Shown piece by piece: positions 10,101 through 21,171 of a stretch of 64,000 nucleotides of DNA. The first letter of the stretch is position 1. Each line of letters begins with the position of its first letter. Source of the DNA: Tausonia pullulans (lineage: Eukaryota > Basidiomycota > Tremellomycetes > Cystofilobasidiales > Mrakiaceae); assembly GCA_951802195.1 (NCBI GenBank), contig OX637634.1:558001-622000 (forward strand), read 5' to 3'. A program made the translations under genes and the position numbers. The notes under the pieces are model-generated. The model worked only from the letters and a program-made list of their open reading frames with translations. It did not search any database and was not told where the DNA came from.

Positions 10101-12092
10101 TCCCCTCTACTCTATCAGCTAACGCTCGCTCGTCCCATATTTTTTTTTAGACAACCAGTACATATATCAGGCCGTCAGTGGCCTCTCGGTCCTCGACTCG
10201 GTCTGGGAGGGAGCGGCGCGCTACGCCGACGTCCTTGCCGATCTCAACTCGATGCGAGTGGGAACTTTTCATGCCCTTTTCCTTGTTCGTCTAAAGCTAA
10301 TCTTTCCCTCTCCCTCTCCTCTGACAGGTCCACGCTCTGGCGCTACAAGAAGAAGTCTCGAGGCAGTATAGACCACTTCGCTACAATATCCCATGACTCC
10401 GCCAGTCCTTCAACGTCGACGATGACGATGACGCCCGCCAGCAAGAAGACCAGCAGGCGTCTCTCCAAGGGCGCTGTCGCTTCCCCCCCTGTCAAGCTCG
10501 AAAAGCCGCCCGGCTCCCTCACTACCCCGCTTGCAGCCATGACTGTCGTCTCCCCTGTCCCTACTACTCGTCACCTCGAGTTTAATACTCCCTCATCGCT
10601 CGGCGAAAGCAGCGGCGGGCCTCCCCATCCGCGCCCCGGCCGCCACCACCCGTATCACTCGCCTCCGTTGACATCGGCGCAACGCGCCAGGTCACCTCCT
10701 CCTCAGCAGCGCGGTAGGCCCGTCTCGTTCAACTCATACCACGGCACCGGTGGCTTGAGCCACAAGCAGCAGCAGGCAGATCGCCCTCGCCTGCGCGCCA
10801 GGACCTCAGCCGGTGACCACCCTCCTCCTATCCCTCTTGCGCCGTCGTCCTTCCCCGGCGGGACAATTGAGCCTTCCTGGCTCAACTCGACCCACTTGCA
10901 GCACCATCAACGCCACAAGATGCCTCGACCTCGGCAGCAGCACCACTATTCCTCCTCGGCGGACGCCACCTCCACCCTTCGTTCCCTTCAACAGCAGCAG
11001 AAGCAGCAGGACAGCTCGAGGATGGAAGATGCTCCCGATGGTTCGCCCTTCTCCCCCGTACGGCCGACGACAGCCGCTCCAAGGGCCATTGGAGGCATCG
11101 GTGTCGGCAGCGGTCGGCTTCTCTCCTTCACGAGTGCTTCGGCAGCAGCGGCGGCAGCTCAGGAGGAGAGTAACGCCACTACATACGAGTGGGGGAGCAG
11201 CAGCTCGCACGACCCGAGGCGCGCTTTGGCTGCGGAATCAGACATGTACGATGCAGGCGTGGGTGTGCCGTCGTACTACGACCAACCTCCCTTTGGGTCT
11301 GCATCGTCCTCGCTCCCGACGCACCTCGATCGCGCCAGAGGGGCTGGCAGCTACATATCGCAGCACTATGAAGGTGATGGCGGTCACTCTCAGCAGCGAC
11401 AGCAGTCCTCCACTCTCTCGTCTAGTTTCTCCGGTTCGACGCCCCCTCCTCAGGCCGTTTTCTACAATTTCCAGTACCAGCAGCAACAATCGCAGCAACA
11501 TCAGCAGGACTCGCAGCAGCAGCAGCAGCAGCAGCAGCGCTACCACCCCCACCCCCATCACCGCCAGTCCCACAGCGCTAACAGCGCTAGTAACTTCGCC
11601 TTCGCCCCCTCGCAGGACCTCACGGCCTACCACCTCCCGCATCAACAGCAGCAGCAGATGTCGTCCTCTACCTCTCCCGTCTATCTCCGCGGGTCCGCCG
11701 ACCAATCTGTCGATTTTCTCTCGTCGCCGATCAATACGACGAACGGAGAGCTTCCTCCGCACACCAACGGAGGCGGTGTAGATAGCCACTCGACGAACAG
11801 CAACTTCTCATACGGCGGTGGCCCTCGTTCTCGCTCCGGCTCGCAGCACATTGGTGCTCGTCACGGTCAATACGAGCCTCACCCGTACAACAAGTACCCC
11901 TCGCACGGCTTGCAGCACTCTGGCACCTTCGCTCCCCGCGGGGACCTCATTGTTGATGTCGAGGACGAGGATGATGCAAACGACCCTTCTGCGATAATGG
12001 ACCTCGGCAGCGACGGCGAGGCTCGCTGGGAGGAGGACGAGCACCAGCTGCGTCTTCGCAGGCAACCCTCGCCAGTCTCGATGAGACGCTGA
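7132..12092 (+). CDS. Zn2Cys6 fungal transcription factor with long Q-rich tail
   Basis: Binuclear-zinc-cluster regulator. Exons: 7132-7494, 7583-7658, 7754-7830, 7890-8080, 8206-8383, 8446-8640, 8711-8829, 8891-8961, 9038-9203, 9274-9743, 9836-10075, 10151-10253 (or -10257), 10328-12092. Residues 110-146 hold the DNA-binding cluster, with spacing C-x2-C-x6-C-x8-C-x2-C-x6-C starting CEPCRKSKTGC. A fungal-specific middle homology region follows: IDIFFAKIHPLMPCF, then LLASHLAGLNALAGAWHLTG, then RTFWCIFNLDRHLAR. A coiled-coil-prone Glu-rich stretch lies near 9560-9660. The last exon encodes 588 residues rich in Q, S, P and H with an acidic end (DVEDEDDANDPS). A GC donor at 10254 keeps the tail in frame (about 1337 aa), whereas the GT donor at 10258 stops after 22 codons of exon 13 (about 773 aa). 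The target genes are unknown. Confidence 0.8.
11514..11537 (+). repeat. (CAG)8 tract encoding polyglutamine
   Basis: Eight perfect CAG units encode Q8 inside the glutamine-rich tail of the Zn2Cys6 factor. Further interrupted CAG/CAA runs flank it (11476-11530 and 11644-11657). Such tracts are length-polymorphic. Confidence 0.9.
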
Positions 12093-12433
12093 CGCGCTGT
12101 TTTATCTACGATTCCCTCTGTCTCCTTCCCCTTATTTCTCTCTTGGATTCCCTTGGTCTTGTTTTCTCCTTTCACGTTTTAGCTAGCGTCTCTTTTAACG
12201 ATCCCGCGCCTCTCTTGTTTCACTCATCACGAACCCATCTCGCTCCCTCATGACGTCTCTTTTCTCATCTCGCCATCCATTTGACCGGTCACGTCCTTCC
12301 CTCTCTCTTTACCTGGTCCGCTTCGCAAACTCGTAACGACTGCCTCTGTCTGCCCAACGATTCACGGCCTCTGTTGTCCACCTCTCTCTCGCCAACTCCC
12401 TGAGAATTCCGTATGATTACAACGCCAAAAAAT
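12093..12433. other. Convergent 3' intergenic region
   Basis: Pyrimidine-rich 341 bp between the stop codons of the Zn2Cys6 factor and SEC65. It should contain both 3' UTRs. No gene seen. Confidence 0.5.
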
Positions 12434-14020
12434 CTATCTCTTCCCAACCCTCACCATCTTCGCCTTCTTCTCCTTTTTCTCCTTCTTCGGTGTCGATGCT
12501 GCCTCTTCCTCGATCGCCTTGGTCGCGCTTCCTCCCTCCTTCTCCTCAAGTTCCTTCCGCTCCGCAGCCTTGCGCTTCTCCTCCCGCTCGGCGTTGATCA
12601 CCGTCTGAAGGTACATGCCCTGCGGGACCGCAGGGGAATGCTCTGGGTAGCGCTTGTTGAGAGGGGGGAGAGGTTCCGGTGGGGCAGGGACTGGGATGCG
12701 GGCGCGGCGGGGACGGGGGCCGCCCAGTTTCTTGGTAGAGGTGGACGGTGAAGAACCCGCCTTCGTCTCCGTAGGGGCGGTGGCGGAGAGGTCGTCCGCA
12801 CTGGGAAAGGCTCGCGTAGGAGGAGGGAGGTTCGTCGGTCGGGGTTGGGAGGACGATGAGTTGGCGTGGATGGCCGCGGAGACCTCAAGGTAGAGCTGCT
12901 TGCCTGAAGGTAAGGGGATCCAAGGAATCACCTGTCAGCGAGAGCACAGAGAGAAGGAGGGCAGGAAAGTGGACGCACGAGTCTTGATCTTGGGGTTGAG
13001 GAACTTGCCCTCCTTCTCGTAGAGCGTCTTGACGCGTCCCGGGTTCGCCCAGTCCTGGGGGTGCGTCTTCTCCGTCTGGGGTGTTTATGCCAACATACAG
13101 TTGAAGCCAGTCGGGGAAGGAGAGGACGGGGGGAGGGGGGTCAGACGAGAGTCAGCATGCAGGGCCTAGGGCGAAAGGGTAGCGGGCGAGCACCACGTCG
13201 GTCTTGGACGCGTCTTGCTACGCGAGCGCGGCCGACGACGGCTCAACTGCACGTGCCAGAGCGGCTGCTCGATGCACACGCGTTCCAATGGGCCTTGGCA
13301 TGAGAACCTTGATCAGAGAGATAGACTGACCTCGTGGAAGATAGGCAAGCCAAGAACCTTCAACGCTCCAACGATCTCTCGCGACTGAGGCCACCAGTGG
13401 GCGAGCTCGCGCGGAATGCGACGTCCACCCTTGCCGTAGGCGCGCTTGGCGTCGAGGTAGATTGGGTAGATCGGGTGCCAGCTGGAGCGAGACCGAGGGA
13501 GAGGGAGGGGTCACAGACGACAGGTAGGGTGAGAAGAAGGCGACCAGCACGACGCGCGAGACCGACAAAGGGAGAGGAGCGAAGGAAGAGTAGATGAGCC
13601 AAAGCGGGAACAGTCAGCTGGCGTAGCCTCTTCTCTGTTGTTCGACCGATAGCAGACGAGACTGAAGAGTAGAGGTCACACGCACTTCCTGTACTGGGAG
13701 TCGTCGTCGACGTACTTGACGCCTGCAGGCGTGGCGGCGGCCTTCGACGGCTGCTGTTGGCCCATGGCGGCCATCATGGCCTGGAGCGAAGCCATGTCGG
13801 GCGCGCCGCCTGCGGCCGGGGCCGAGGTGGTCTGAGGGGCAGCAGGAGACGCAGCAGGCTGGGAGGGAGCGGGCAGGGGAAGGTCGGTGTCGTCGTTGCT
13901 GGCGGAGAGAGAAGATGAAAGGGAAGCAAGACGTATGAGTCCAGTCGCTCGAGGGACGAGTCGCGCGAGTCAGACTGACAACTCCTCTCCGTCTGACTCG
14001 TATTCTGCGATTGCTGGCAT
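12434..14020 (-). CDS. SEC65: Signal recognition particle subunit SRP19/Sec65
   Basis: Predicted 323-residue protein from five exons (14020-13980, 13898-13686, 13481-13331, 13075-12979, 12903-12434) with consistent phases. The SRP19 fold spans about residues 75-165: GVKYVDDDSQYRNWHPIYPI, YLDAKRAYGKGGRRIPRELA, ALKVLGLPIFHE, TEKTHPQDWANPGRVKTLY, GKFLNPKIKTRKQLYLEV. It binds SRP RNA helices 6/8 so that SRP54 can load, and is needed for co-translational ER targeting. The N-terminus (MPAIAEYESDGEEFNDDTD) is acidic and is followed by an Ala/Pro-rich linker with MASLQAMMAAMGQQQ. The C-terminus is Lys-rich (KKEKKEKKAKMVRVGKR), as in yeast Sec65, where it aids RNA binding. Its start lies 147 bp from the divergent BNA1 start. 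Confidence 0.9.
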
Positions 14021-14167
14021 GACGATGGACGTATGCGCGTGGTCGATGGTGGTCGAGGGCAAAGACGCAGCTCTCGACCTCCGCGCGAGTTGGCCCGAGC
14101 TGGCGGGCTTCCGCTGGAGGCCGAGCCCTTCGCAACAGGACCCTCCTAACCATCACCTCCACCAGCC
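14021..14167. promoter_or_regulatory. Very short divergent promoter SEC65/BNA1 (147 bp)
   Basis: The two start codons are 147 bp apart, so core promoters and both leaders overlap in this stretch. No TATA-like element is evident. Confidence 0.5.
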
Positions 14168-15269
14168 ATGCTCTCGTCCCCTATCAACTTCCCCAAGTGG
14201 CTCGAGGAGAACTCGCACCTCCTCAAGCCGCCCGTCGGCAACTTTTGCCTCTACGATGGCAAGGACCACACCATCATGGTCGTCGGCGGGCCCAACTCGC
14301 GCAAGGACTGTACGTCGTGTGGGGAGCGACGGGCTCTCTGGCATATGAAGACGAGAGTCTAATGAGTGCTATGCTTGCTTGGGGTCGTGGTAGACCACTT
14401 CAACGAGACCGAGGTCCGTCGTCGCCTCCCCTAGAACGACCTGTCTCTTTCGTCGCGCGCACTTATTGTGCTTCCCTGCGCCTTTCACAGGAGTTTTTCT
14501 ACCAGTACAAGGGCCACATGATCTTGAAAGTCGTCGATGAAGGCGTCTTCCGGGATATCCGGATCGAGGAAGGCGAGATGTTCATGCTTCCTGGTGAGTC
14601 ATCATCGATCCATCTCAGTTCTCGACCCGTCGGGCGTCTTCCGGCGGCGACCGAGGCACATCTACATCAGGTCGGAATCTCCGCCGTGTCTTTTGGCTGC
14701 CCGTCTGAAAGTGGAGGCTTGGCGTGTCTTCTTTGTGCTGCTACGCTATGATAGCATCGACGGACTTCCTCTCGTTAATCTCTTCTACGTTCCGTCTTTA
14801 TTCACTGCGCCCCTTTTGCATTCATACGGTTGCCTACTCACCCAGGAAACACCCCTCACAACCCCTGCCGCTTCGCCAACACGATTGGTCTTGTCGTTGA
14901 GCGCGTCAGACCTGAGAAGTCTATCGGTTCGTCGTCCCTCGTCGCTTGACTTCTTCCTCTCGCCTATAACTGACCTCTTCTCCCTCTCACAGACTCTCTT
15001 CAGTGGTACTGCCCCAACTCCGAGGCCCATCCGGAACCTCATATCATCCACAAGGAGAGCTTCCACGTGACGGATCTTGGGAGCCAGCTCAAGCCGGTCA
15101 TCGAGGTCCGTCGTCCGATCCCTTCCCTCCGCCTCCCTTGTCCGCATCTGGAATGCGAGAGATTGAGGAGCGACTAACGGGACTGCTTATTTGTCCTCGA
15201 TAGAAATGGATGGCGACTGAGGAATGGCGGACGTGCGCCGAGTGCGGGACCGTTGCGGACGCCAAGTGA
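14168..15269 (+). CDS. BNA1: 3-hydroxyanthranilate 3,4-dioxygenase
   Basis: Predicted 174-residue cupin enzyme from six exons (14168-14309, 14394-14413, 14491-14593, 14846-14926, 14993-15105, 15204-15269). Exon 2 is a 20-nt microexon encoding YHFNETE. The enzyme opens the ring of 3-hydroxyanthranilate with O2 to give the quinolinate precursor in kynurenine-to-NAD synthesis. Seen: [38 protein letters not shown] (Arg and iron-binding His), [18 protein letters not shown] (Glu and substrate contacts), [20 protein letters not shown] (second iron His), [10 protein letters not shown]. The C-terminal extra metal site normally has two CxxC pairs. Here the second is intact (CAEC), but the first reads CPNS, with Ser in place of the second Cys. 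Length matches yeast Bna1. Confidence 0.93.
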
Positions 15270-15498
15270 AGGCGGGCGATAGAGGTGTTTCTTGAGGGTT
15301 GATGAGCAGGAGGGGTTCGACGCATTATCACGATTTCTCCCGTTAGACATGGCAGTCGGAAGGCTAGAGCAAATCTGACTGAGGGATGACTGGAGCAAGA
15401 GCTAGCGGTCTGATTCTTCGCGAGTCTCGATGGACCTAATTGATCTTCCATCCATCGAATTCTTTTTTGTCTTGTGTAAATAAAAAATCCCGAGACCC

Positions 15499-16897
15499 TT
15501 AAAGGAAAAGGCCCCACTCGGCGGGCTCGAACTCTTCGAGGCTGGTAAGAACGACCTTCGCGCCCTTGGTGTCGGTCGGGTGGAGCTTCTTGAGCTCGAC
15601 ATCCGGGACCCACACGACTGTCAACCATGGAGTCAGCTCTTTGGCCCAATCTGACTCTGGAGATCGGCGAAGCAAGCGCTCTCACCGTTCATGCCGGCCC
15701 GGATACCAGCCTCGACACCCGGGAGGGCGTCTTCAAATACGATCCCCCTCGACCGCCAGAGCCGCTCCTCCTCGTTCGCAGGCTCCTCGTTGATGCCGAC
15801 AGGGAATCCGAGCGAGCGGGCGGCGGCGAGGAAAATGTCTGCGGAGTCATAAGAAGTTAGTTCCGACAGGTACAAAGCCGCCGGGGACTGGTGAGCGGAC
15901 GGACCAGGGTTCGGCTTGCCCTTCATCCGCTCAGTCGCTGGCGGGATGGGCGCCGACGAAGCGGTAAGGACATGAGGGTCGAAGTGATCGAAGAGATGAG
16001 GGAGGTGCGTCTGGATGTCCCGTCCGTCCGTCAGTGTTACGGCCGGGAAGTCAGTCAAGCCAGCACGAGCTCGCACCGTCTTGATGGCCATCGACTCAAG
16101 CGACGAGCCCGTGGCGACAGCCATAGGCGTTTTCGCCTCCTTAAGCTTGGCAATGAGTGTTTCGGCGCCCTTGAGAGGTTGGACGCGCCGGAACTCAGCA
16201 TCTTGAAGCCTGGCGCGCTCCTGAAGAATCAAGCCCAGTGCGTCAGCTTCGTGCACAAAAAGGGGAAAGATGGATGGACGCACAACAAGGTACATCTCGG
16301 GCGTGTAATCGGCGGGAATCGACCCCTCGGGGAAGGAGTTGAAGAGATAACGGGCGGACTCGAGTGCGGCTGCATGAGAAACAGGTACGACGCGTCGCAA
16401 TGAGATAGGGAGAGGTGACACATTTACTCGCTTAGAGTCAGCGCGCAAGCTGAAGACCAGACGTTTCGAGCTAGCAACGCACGCATGCCCATCAGACCTA
16501 GATAGATGGAGATTTCAAAGGGAGAACCGAGTCAATTATGAGGCTGCACACGGTGAAGCGAGGTGAAGCGAAGGAAAAACCACGTGCCAGACTTGGTTTC
16601 CCAGGACATGGTCAGACCATACCTCCCAAGAATATCGTTGGTCACTTTGGTATAAATGGTCTCAGTGTCGATGAGAGTACCATCCTAGGGATATAAGATC
16701 AAGTTTGATATCGAGCAGCCCGTGGGAATGACAATGAGAGTTAAGGAAAGGGAAGACAGTGAAGACAGGGCAGGAGGACGAGAGACCAGGGTCAGTGTTA
16801 GGTTATACAGCGAGCCTCATTCAGCAGCGCCAAGACTGACCATGTCGAAGATGACATAGGCTGCCTGGTTCGCAACGGAGGAGAAGGAGGACGACAT
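15499..16897 (-). CDS. HAD-superfamily phosphatase, pseudouridine-5'-phosphatase-like
   Basis: Predicted 280-residue enzyme from seven exons (16897-16841, 16684-16588, 16497-16483, 16369-16284, 16220-15905, 15838-15686, 15617-15499). HAD motif I is split by intron 1 (VIFDM/DGTLIDTE, nucleophile Asp). Motif II is MAVATGSS, motif III KGKPNPDIFLAAAR, and motif IV GIVFEDALPGVEAG. The helical cap contains RYGLTMSWETKSGLMGMPAL and resembles HDHD1/GS1-type phosphatases, which act on pseudouridine 5'-phosphate. A sugar-phosphate phosphatase role is an alternative. The cap segment LMGM is carried by a 15-nt microexon, and reading phase demands that the preceding intron use a GC donor at 16587-16586 (GCACGT). 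Two short insertions relative to HDHD1 lie before motif III and before motif IV. Confidence 0.83.
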
Positions 16898-18071
16898 CTT
16901 GCTGGAATGGGATGATGGAGGTTAGCAAGGAGGAAGGACGAGAAAGGAGGCGTGACGGAGGAGGGAGCCCGCTCGGCCGAAGCCGAAAGGCTCCCCGGTC
17001 GGCGCTCCGACCGTTCCTCCGAGCAAGGGTGAGTCAGAGCTGTCATCTGACGTTACTGTAGACGTAAATTATGCCGTTGAATATGCATCTGCTGAGAGAG
17101 CTGGTTGAGGAGGACGTGAGATCTTCACGCTTGACGAGGGCTCTACTCATGGACTACGAGACTGGGGTTCCCTGGGCAGCCTTGAATGCGATCAGCGCTT
17201 CGAGGACAACGGAGAAAGGCTTTCTCGTTATTGGTGCATCTACCTCAGCTGAGGATGGTGAGTTGTGTCAATCGATTGAGTGCTGCGCGGAAGAGACAGG
17301 GCCTGCAATCTAAGAGATCCGCCGGGAAGACAGAGATGAAAGAGGGAACCCCTCGACTGCTCTCTCCCTATCCAATCAAGACCATCACTGACCATCTCTT
17401 GCTGTACAGGCAAAGATACCATATCTCCCTTGCATGTGCGCTCTTCAAAAACAATGGGGGCTATTTCGGACCTTTGCTACTGACTCCCAGCTACCAATGC
17501 CTGATCTGTATACGGATTTACTGCAAGAGAAGAAAACACAAAGGCTGGGCTCTTCGTCGGCTCTTGGAGTACGCGAGGGCTCATGAGGCTTTGACGAGGA
17601 GCTCAAGGCGGGACCGCAGGCGAGGTGAATCGGGGTCCATGTCTGCTGGCCGCGCCAACGTAGTGAATGACGACGCTGCAGAAGGCCATCAAATGGATGT
17701 ACGAACGAGTGAGAACATTTCCAGCAAAATAAAACAAAGGAGTTCGGGCTGAGATTCACGAGCCGAACATCGCCTCTAGGAAAGCATTACGATTGAAGGA
17801 TGAGTCTTTCCTCTCGGCCCCCTAGTCTCGCTGGCGACCACTGGAGTTGTTCGCGGAGCGGTTGGGTAGTGAGTTCTGACTTGGACTTGACTGTTGCGTT
17901 TCTGCCTGGTAGTAGGCAAAGTTCAGCAGCTCATCTCCAGGCTGCCATTGCTCCGACGTGCTCGAGCACAACTCTCACATGACCTGAAGGATGCGAGGAA
18001 GGCCACACTATCCCCCTTTCTTTGGGTATACCAGAACCGACAGCAGCAGTGCATATCAACAAATCCCTTGA
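16898..18071. other. Intergenic, no gene recognised
   Basis: About 1.2 kb between the HAD gene start and the SLD5 stop. It holds open frames up to 188 codons (17186-17752, +), but these are basic, have no motif and lack intron-exon logic. The region should contain the HAD promoter and SLD5 3' UTR. Confidence 0.45.
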
Positions 18072-19300
18072 TTATATAAGCTCGGCCCGGCCCTCCTTGA
18101 CCCACTTCTCGACCAAGCCCCATCGAACGAGATGCGTCGTACCCTTGGCGAAGTCTGCCTCTTGCCCGCTGCACGTTGTTACACCGATCGGTCTGTCAGG
18201 TCAGCAATTGAGACAAGCTAATGACAGGGTAGGCCACCCACGAAGGCAGCCGCGCAGGCCCAATATCATGCCTGCAGTAAATAAAGACCGCTCTGTTGGG
18301 GTCCGGCGCAATAACTGTTTAATGCGAGGAAGTCTACATCAGTCGAAGCAAGGGCTTCCACTCAAGTGGGCACCTCTCATGAGGAAAGACGCTGACGCAC
18401 CCATTGGAGCTCCGGTCGGGTCCGTCTCTTCGAGCGAGCCTAGTTGAGGCGGCAGCGAATTAAGAACAGAGACCTTGTAATGGGCTGCGACGAGGGCGTG
18501 GTAACTTGGTGGACAGGGATGAGTCGGCATGAGACCTTCGTACAATGTCAATGCAACTAGAGAATAACAAACCGGTGCGCGTGCTGCAGTTCGGCTGGGT
18601 TGAGGAGTATCTGTATCGTCGGGGTGAGAGTGATATATTGCGAGTACTTCTCGATCTATAGAGATTCCAGATCGTTCAGCTTCGTCGCCTTTCGTCAACA
18701 AATCAAACCCAGCGCGCGCTCACCTTGGCAAGACGCGTCCGCACGTAACTCCGGATGAGAAAAACGGCACGCTCCATCTCGGTCTGTACGAGCATGAGTT
18801 TTAGGTGCTCCTCGTCCGCCAGGCCGTCATGTGAGCGCAATGTCGCGACCATCTCCTTCTGTTGACGGACGCGGATAAGGAAGGCAGCCAGAACATCAGG
18901 ACCAGGGACATCAAAGAAAACGGAGAAAGTAGCATACTTGCTGATCTACACGGTACATCACGTCGTCGACCGCGTCTCCCTCCCACTTGAGAAGCCCAGG
19001 AGCAGCCCGCTCGGCGACCCAGGCGCGCATGAGTTTTTGGGTCTCACTCTCGAGTTCCTCGACAGCCCCATCTCCTCCACCATATCCTAGGTGATCAATA
19101 TCCATATCTCCGCCGAGGTAGTCGTTACGTTCGGGAGGTGGTGAGGCTGAGTCCAGTCGAGAGGAGAGCGCACGCGAGAGGAAGATTGAGGAGGACGGGC
19201 CAGGCCCCGCAGCTGCCGAGGAACGGCCCCCGCGAGCTGAGGGGTAAGAACGAGCGTTGCCGTCATCGTCCGAAAGGTCGTCTTCGAGATAGGATGGCAT
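18072..19300 (-). CDS. SLD5: GINS complex subunit Sld5
   Basis: Predicted 292-residue protein from six exons (19300-18938, 18858-18724, 18655-18573, 18504-18401, 18314-18242, 18192-18072). Sld5 is one of four GINS subunits and, with Cdc45 and Mcm2-7, forms the CMG replicative helicase. The alpha-helical A domain shows LMRAWVAERAAPGLLKWEGD, then EEHLKLMLVQTEMERAVFLI and RSYVRTRLAKIEKYSQYI. NPAELQHAHRYHALVAAHYK and SVLNSLPPQLGSLEE follow. The C-terminal B domain ends GTTHLVRWGLVEKWVKEGRA and then ELI, the normal family terminus. The N-terminal 60 residues are acidic and Ser-rich with no fold visible. Every exon joint keeps frame with GT-AG introns. It lies alone on the minus strand with more than 1 kb of gene-free sequence on each side. 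Confidence 0.92.
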
Positions 19301-21171
19301 GTCGAGAGGGCGGTGAGTGTTGGACGAAGAAAGGCGTGACGGCGAGCGGCACTGGACGCGACGACGCGTGGCGCACGCGTCCGGAGGCTGACTTGGTTAC
19401 CGGCCAAGTACTTGTGCGTTCAGATCAAGCCGAGTGAGACCCCTCTTCGTAATACGTTCCGGGATCTGTGATATTTCCAGGTTCATCGATGTCCCTCTCA
19501 CTATAGTTTGTCGGTATGGAGCTACCTACTTCTCGAAGACCGACTCGAGCCACCAACCTCGCCTGGCTTTCTTGCGACCACCTCCATCCACCATCATCAG
19601 CCTTCTTTCGGATCAACCCATTCCTCCACTCTTCTCCGACCTCTGGCCTATTTGCCCACCATCTAGGCCACTCTGTCTTCGTTCTGTAGCTGTTGAGCCC
19701 TCAGACAGTCACGTCCTCTGCAGCCGACCGACATCGCCTGTTGCCGTCGCCCGCACCTCCCCTCCCTCTCACTCATCCAGAGATTGTAAAGACTTGTTCA
19801 ATGTTATGCTGTGTTCATCTCATGGTCTTGAGTTTAAGCTTGCATGCCAGGCTCAGGAAAAAGGGCAAGGCAGAGGAACATCCTCGTTCCGGTGCGCCCA
19901 ACGATCTCCACGTCACTCAATAGGCTTCACTCACTCATTGAACTATTTTCTCACTTCAAACTCTATCAAACTCTGTGAAGTGCACTTAACCGCCTGATGA
20001 AATTGGCCAAGATAATCCTTTTCAGTCCCGCAGGAAAGAGCACTAGATAGGACTGATGCGGCTGTCTGCGCGTGATGGAGCTACCACTGTCCCTTCATTG
20101 TCTTCGCTCTTGAACGGATACTGTCCGATGGGCACTCTTCAGCAGAACACTAGTCAGCGACGAATATATAGAGATAAGCACGAGTTCCTCGACGCGAGTC
20201 GTTAATCTACCGCGAGTAGGTGGATGCTCTTCGCATACACAAACTTCAGTTAAGCGTCAGCTTTCTCAGTAAGGCTTCATAATAAGCATTTCAATTTGAA
20301 CCGCAGAGCCTCAGGGTGCCTTCTAGTCAAACATCGTAACCCCGGTTGGTATTACATCGTCTAGATGTTCCCTCACTCGTCTTCCTGATCGGAGTGGGAC
20401 TCTGTCAGGCCAAATGATGTCGCCGTTGCATGCAGACAATATGGCGCCCGATGGCCTCTAAAACTTTGAGTTGAGGACTCGAGTGGGCGGTCTGGTGACG
20501 CAGTTTGAAAAGGTAATACATCCTTATGGAACTGGATTGGTCTGGCTGGAGCTCACCTGAGGGCTTGTAAATTGGGTGGGAAGTACTCTGTCCTGTGTGC
20601 TGCTGTCCGTTCTGAAGCCTGTACCGGTTTCTGAACTGGGACTCGGGCTCGCATTCATCGAAGAGTACTTCCGTCCCAGGGCCACAACCTTCCTTGCTCT
20701 CCATCTCAAGGCGGCGACACACGGATCAATGACAAGGGCAAAGGACAGTCAGACCAAGCCGGAGCAAAGTTGGGTCACGGCCCTTCTCTGGCTGTGAGGG
20801 AAGTCGATTACCCCAAGGTAGCTCGAAATGTACTAGCCTCTTGCCTCAATCGGATCCTGCGAGACTTTTATTTGTCGCTCGTACGTCGCCCGGGTCATGA
20901 CCGCCCAGGCAGGCAGACAGACAGAAAAGATCAGAACGATTGCACTGGGCCGCCTCTTGGCTGGTAGAATTCCACCTGGAGTCCATCTCCTCAGCTTTCC
21001 TCAAAGGACGACTTTGCATTATTCATGCTTGTCCTTGACGCAGGACTCGGAATCGAGCGTTATCAAACCTTATGCTCTCGCTAGCCTGCCATGTTTCAGG
21101 GATCCAACCTCAATTATTTCTTAGAGCTATGATCGACCATCGGCCAGAGACCGACAGATATTGGTTCATAG
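19301..21171. other. Intergenic 1.9 kb, AT-richer, no gene recognised
   Basis: The sequence between the SLD5 start and the DCPS stop is visibly less GC-rich than its surroundings. It has only unrelated short frames (longest about 187 codons at 19434-19997, +, without motifs). I could not assign a protein or structural RNA. Confidence 0.45.

Noticed and set aside
10813-11781. 322-codon + frame overlapping the Q-rich tail of the Zn2Cys6 factor
   Set aside because: It is a shifted reading of the CAG/Ser-rich repeats, giving Arg/Ser runs. The frame ending at 12092 has the more protein-like composition and a defined acidic end.
15307-15322. GGTTCGACGCA string resembling a tRNA B box downstream of BNA1
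   Set aside because: The last consensus bases fail and no cloverleaf arms can be formed around it.
17186-17752. 188-codon + frame in the SLD5/HAD gap
   Set aside because: Basic composition, no motif, and no splice-consistent neighbours.
19434-19997. 187-codon + frame upstream of SLD5
   Set aside because: Ser/Pro-rich without a domain and overlapping the likely promoter. Insufficient to call a gene.
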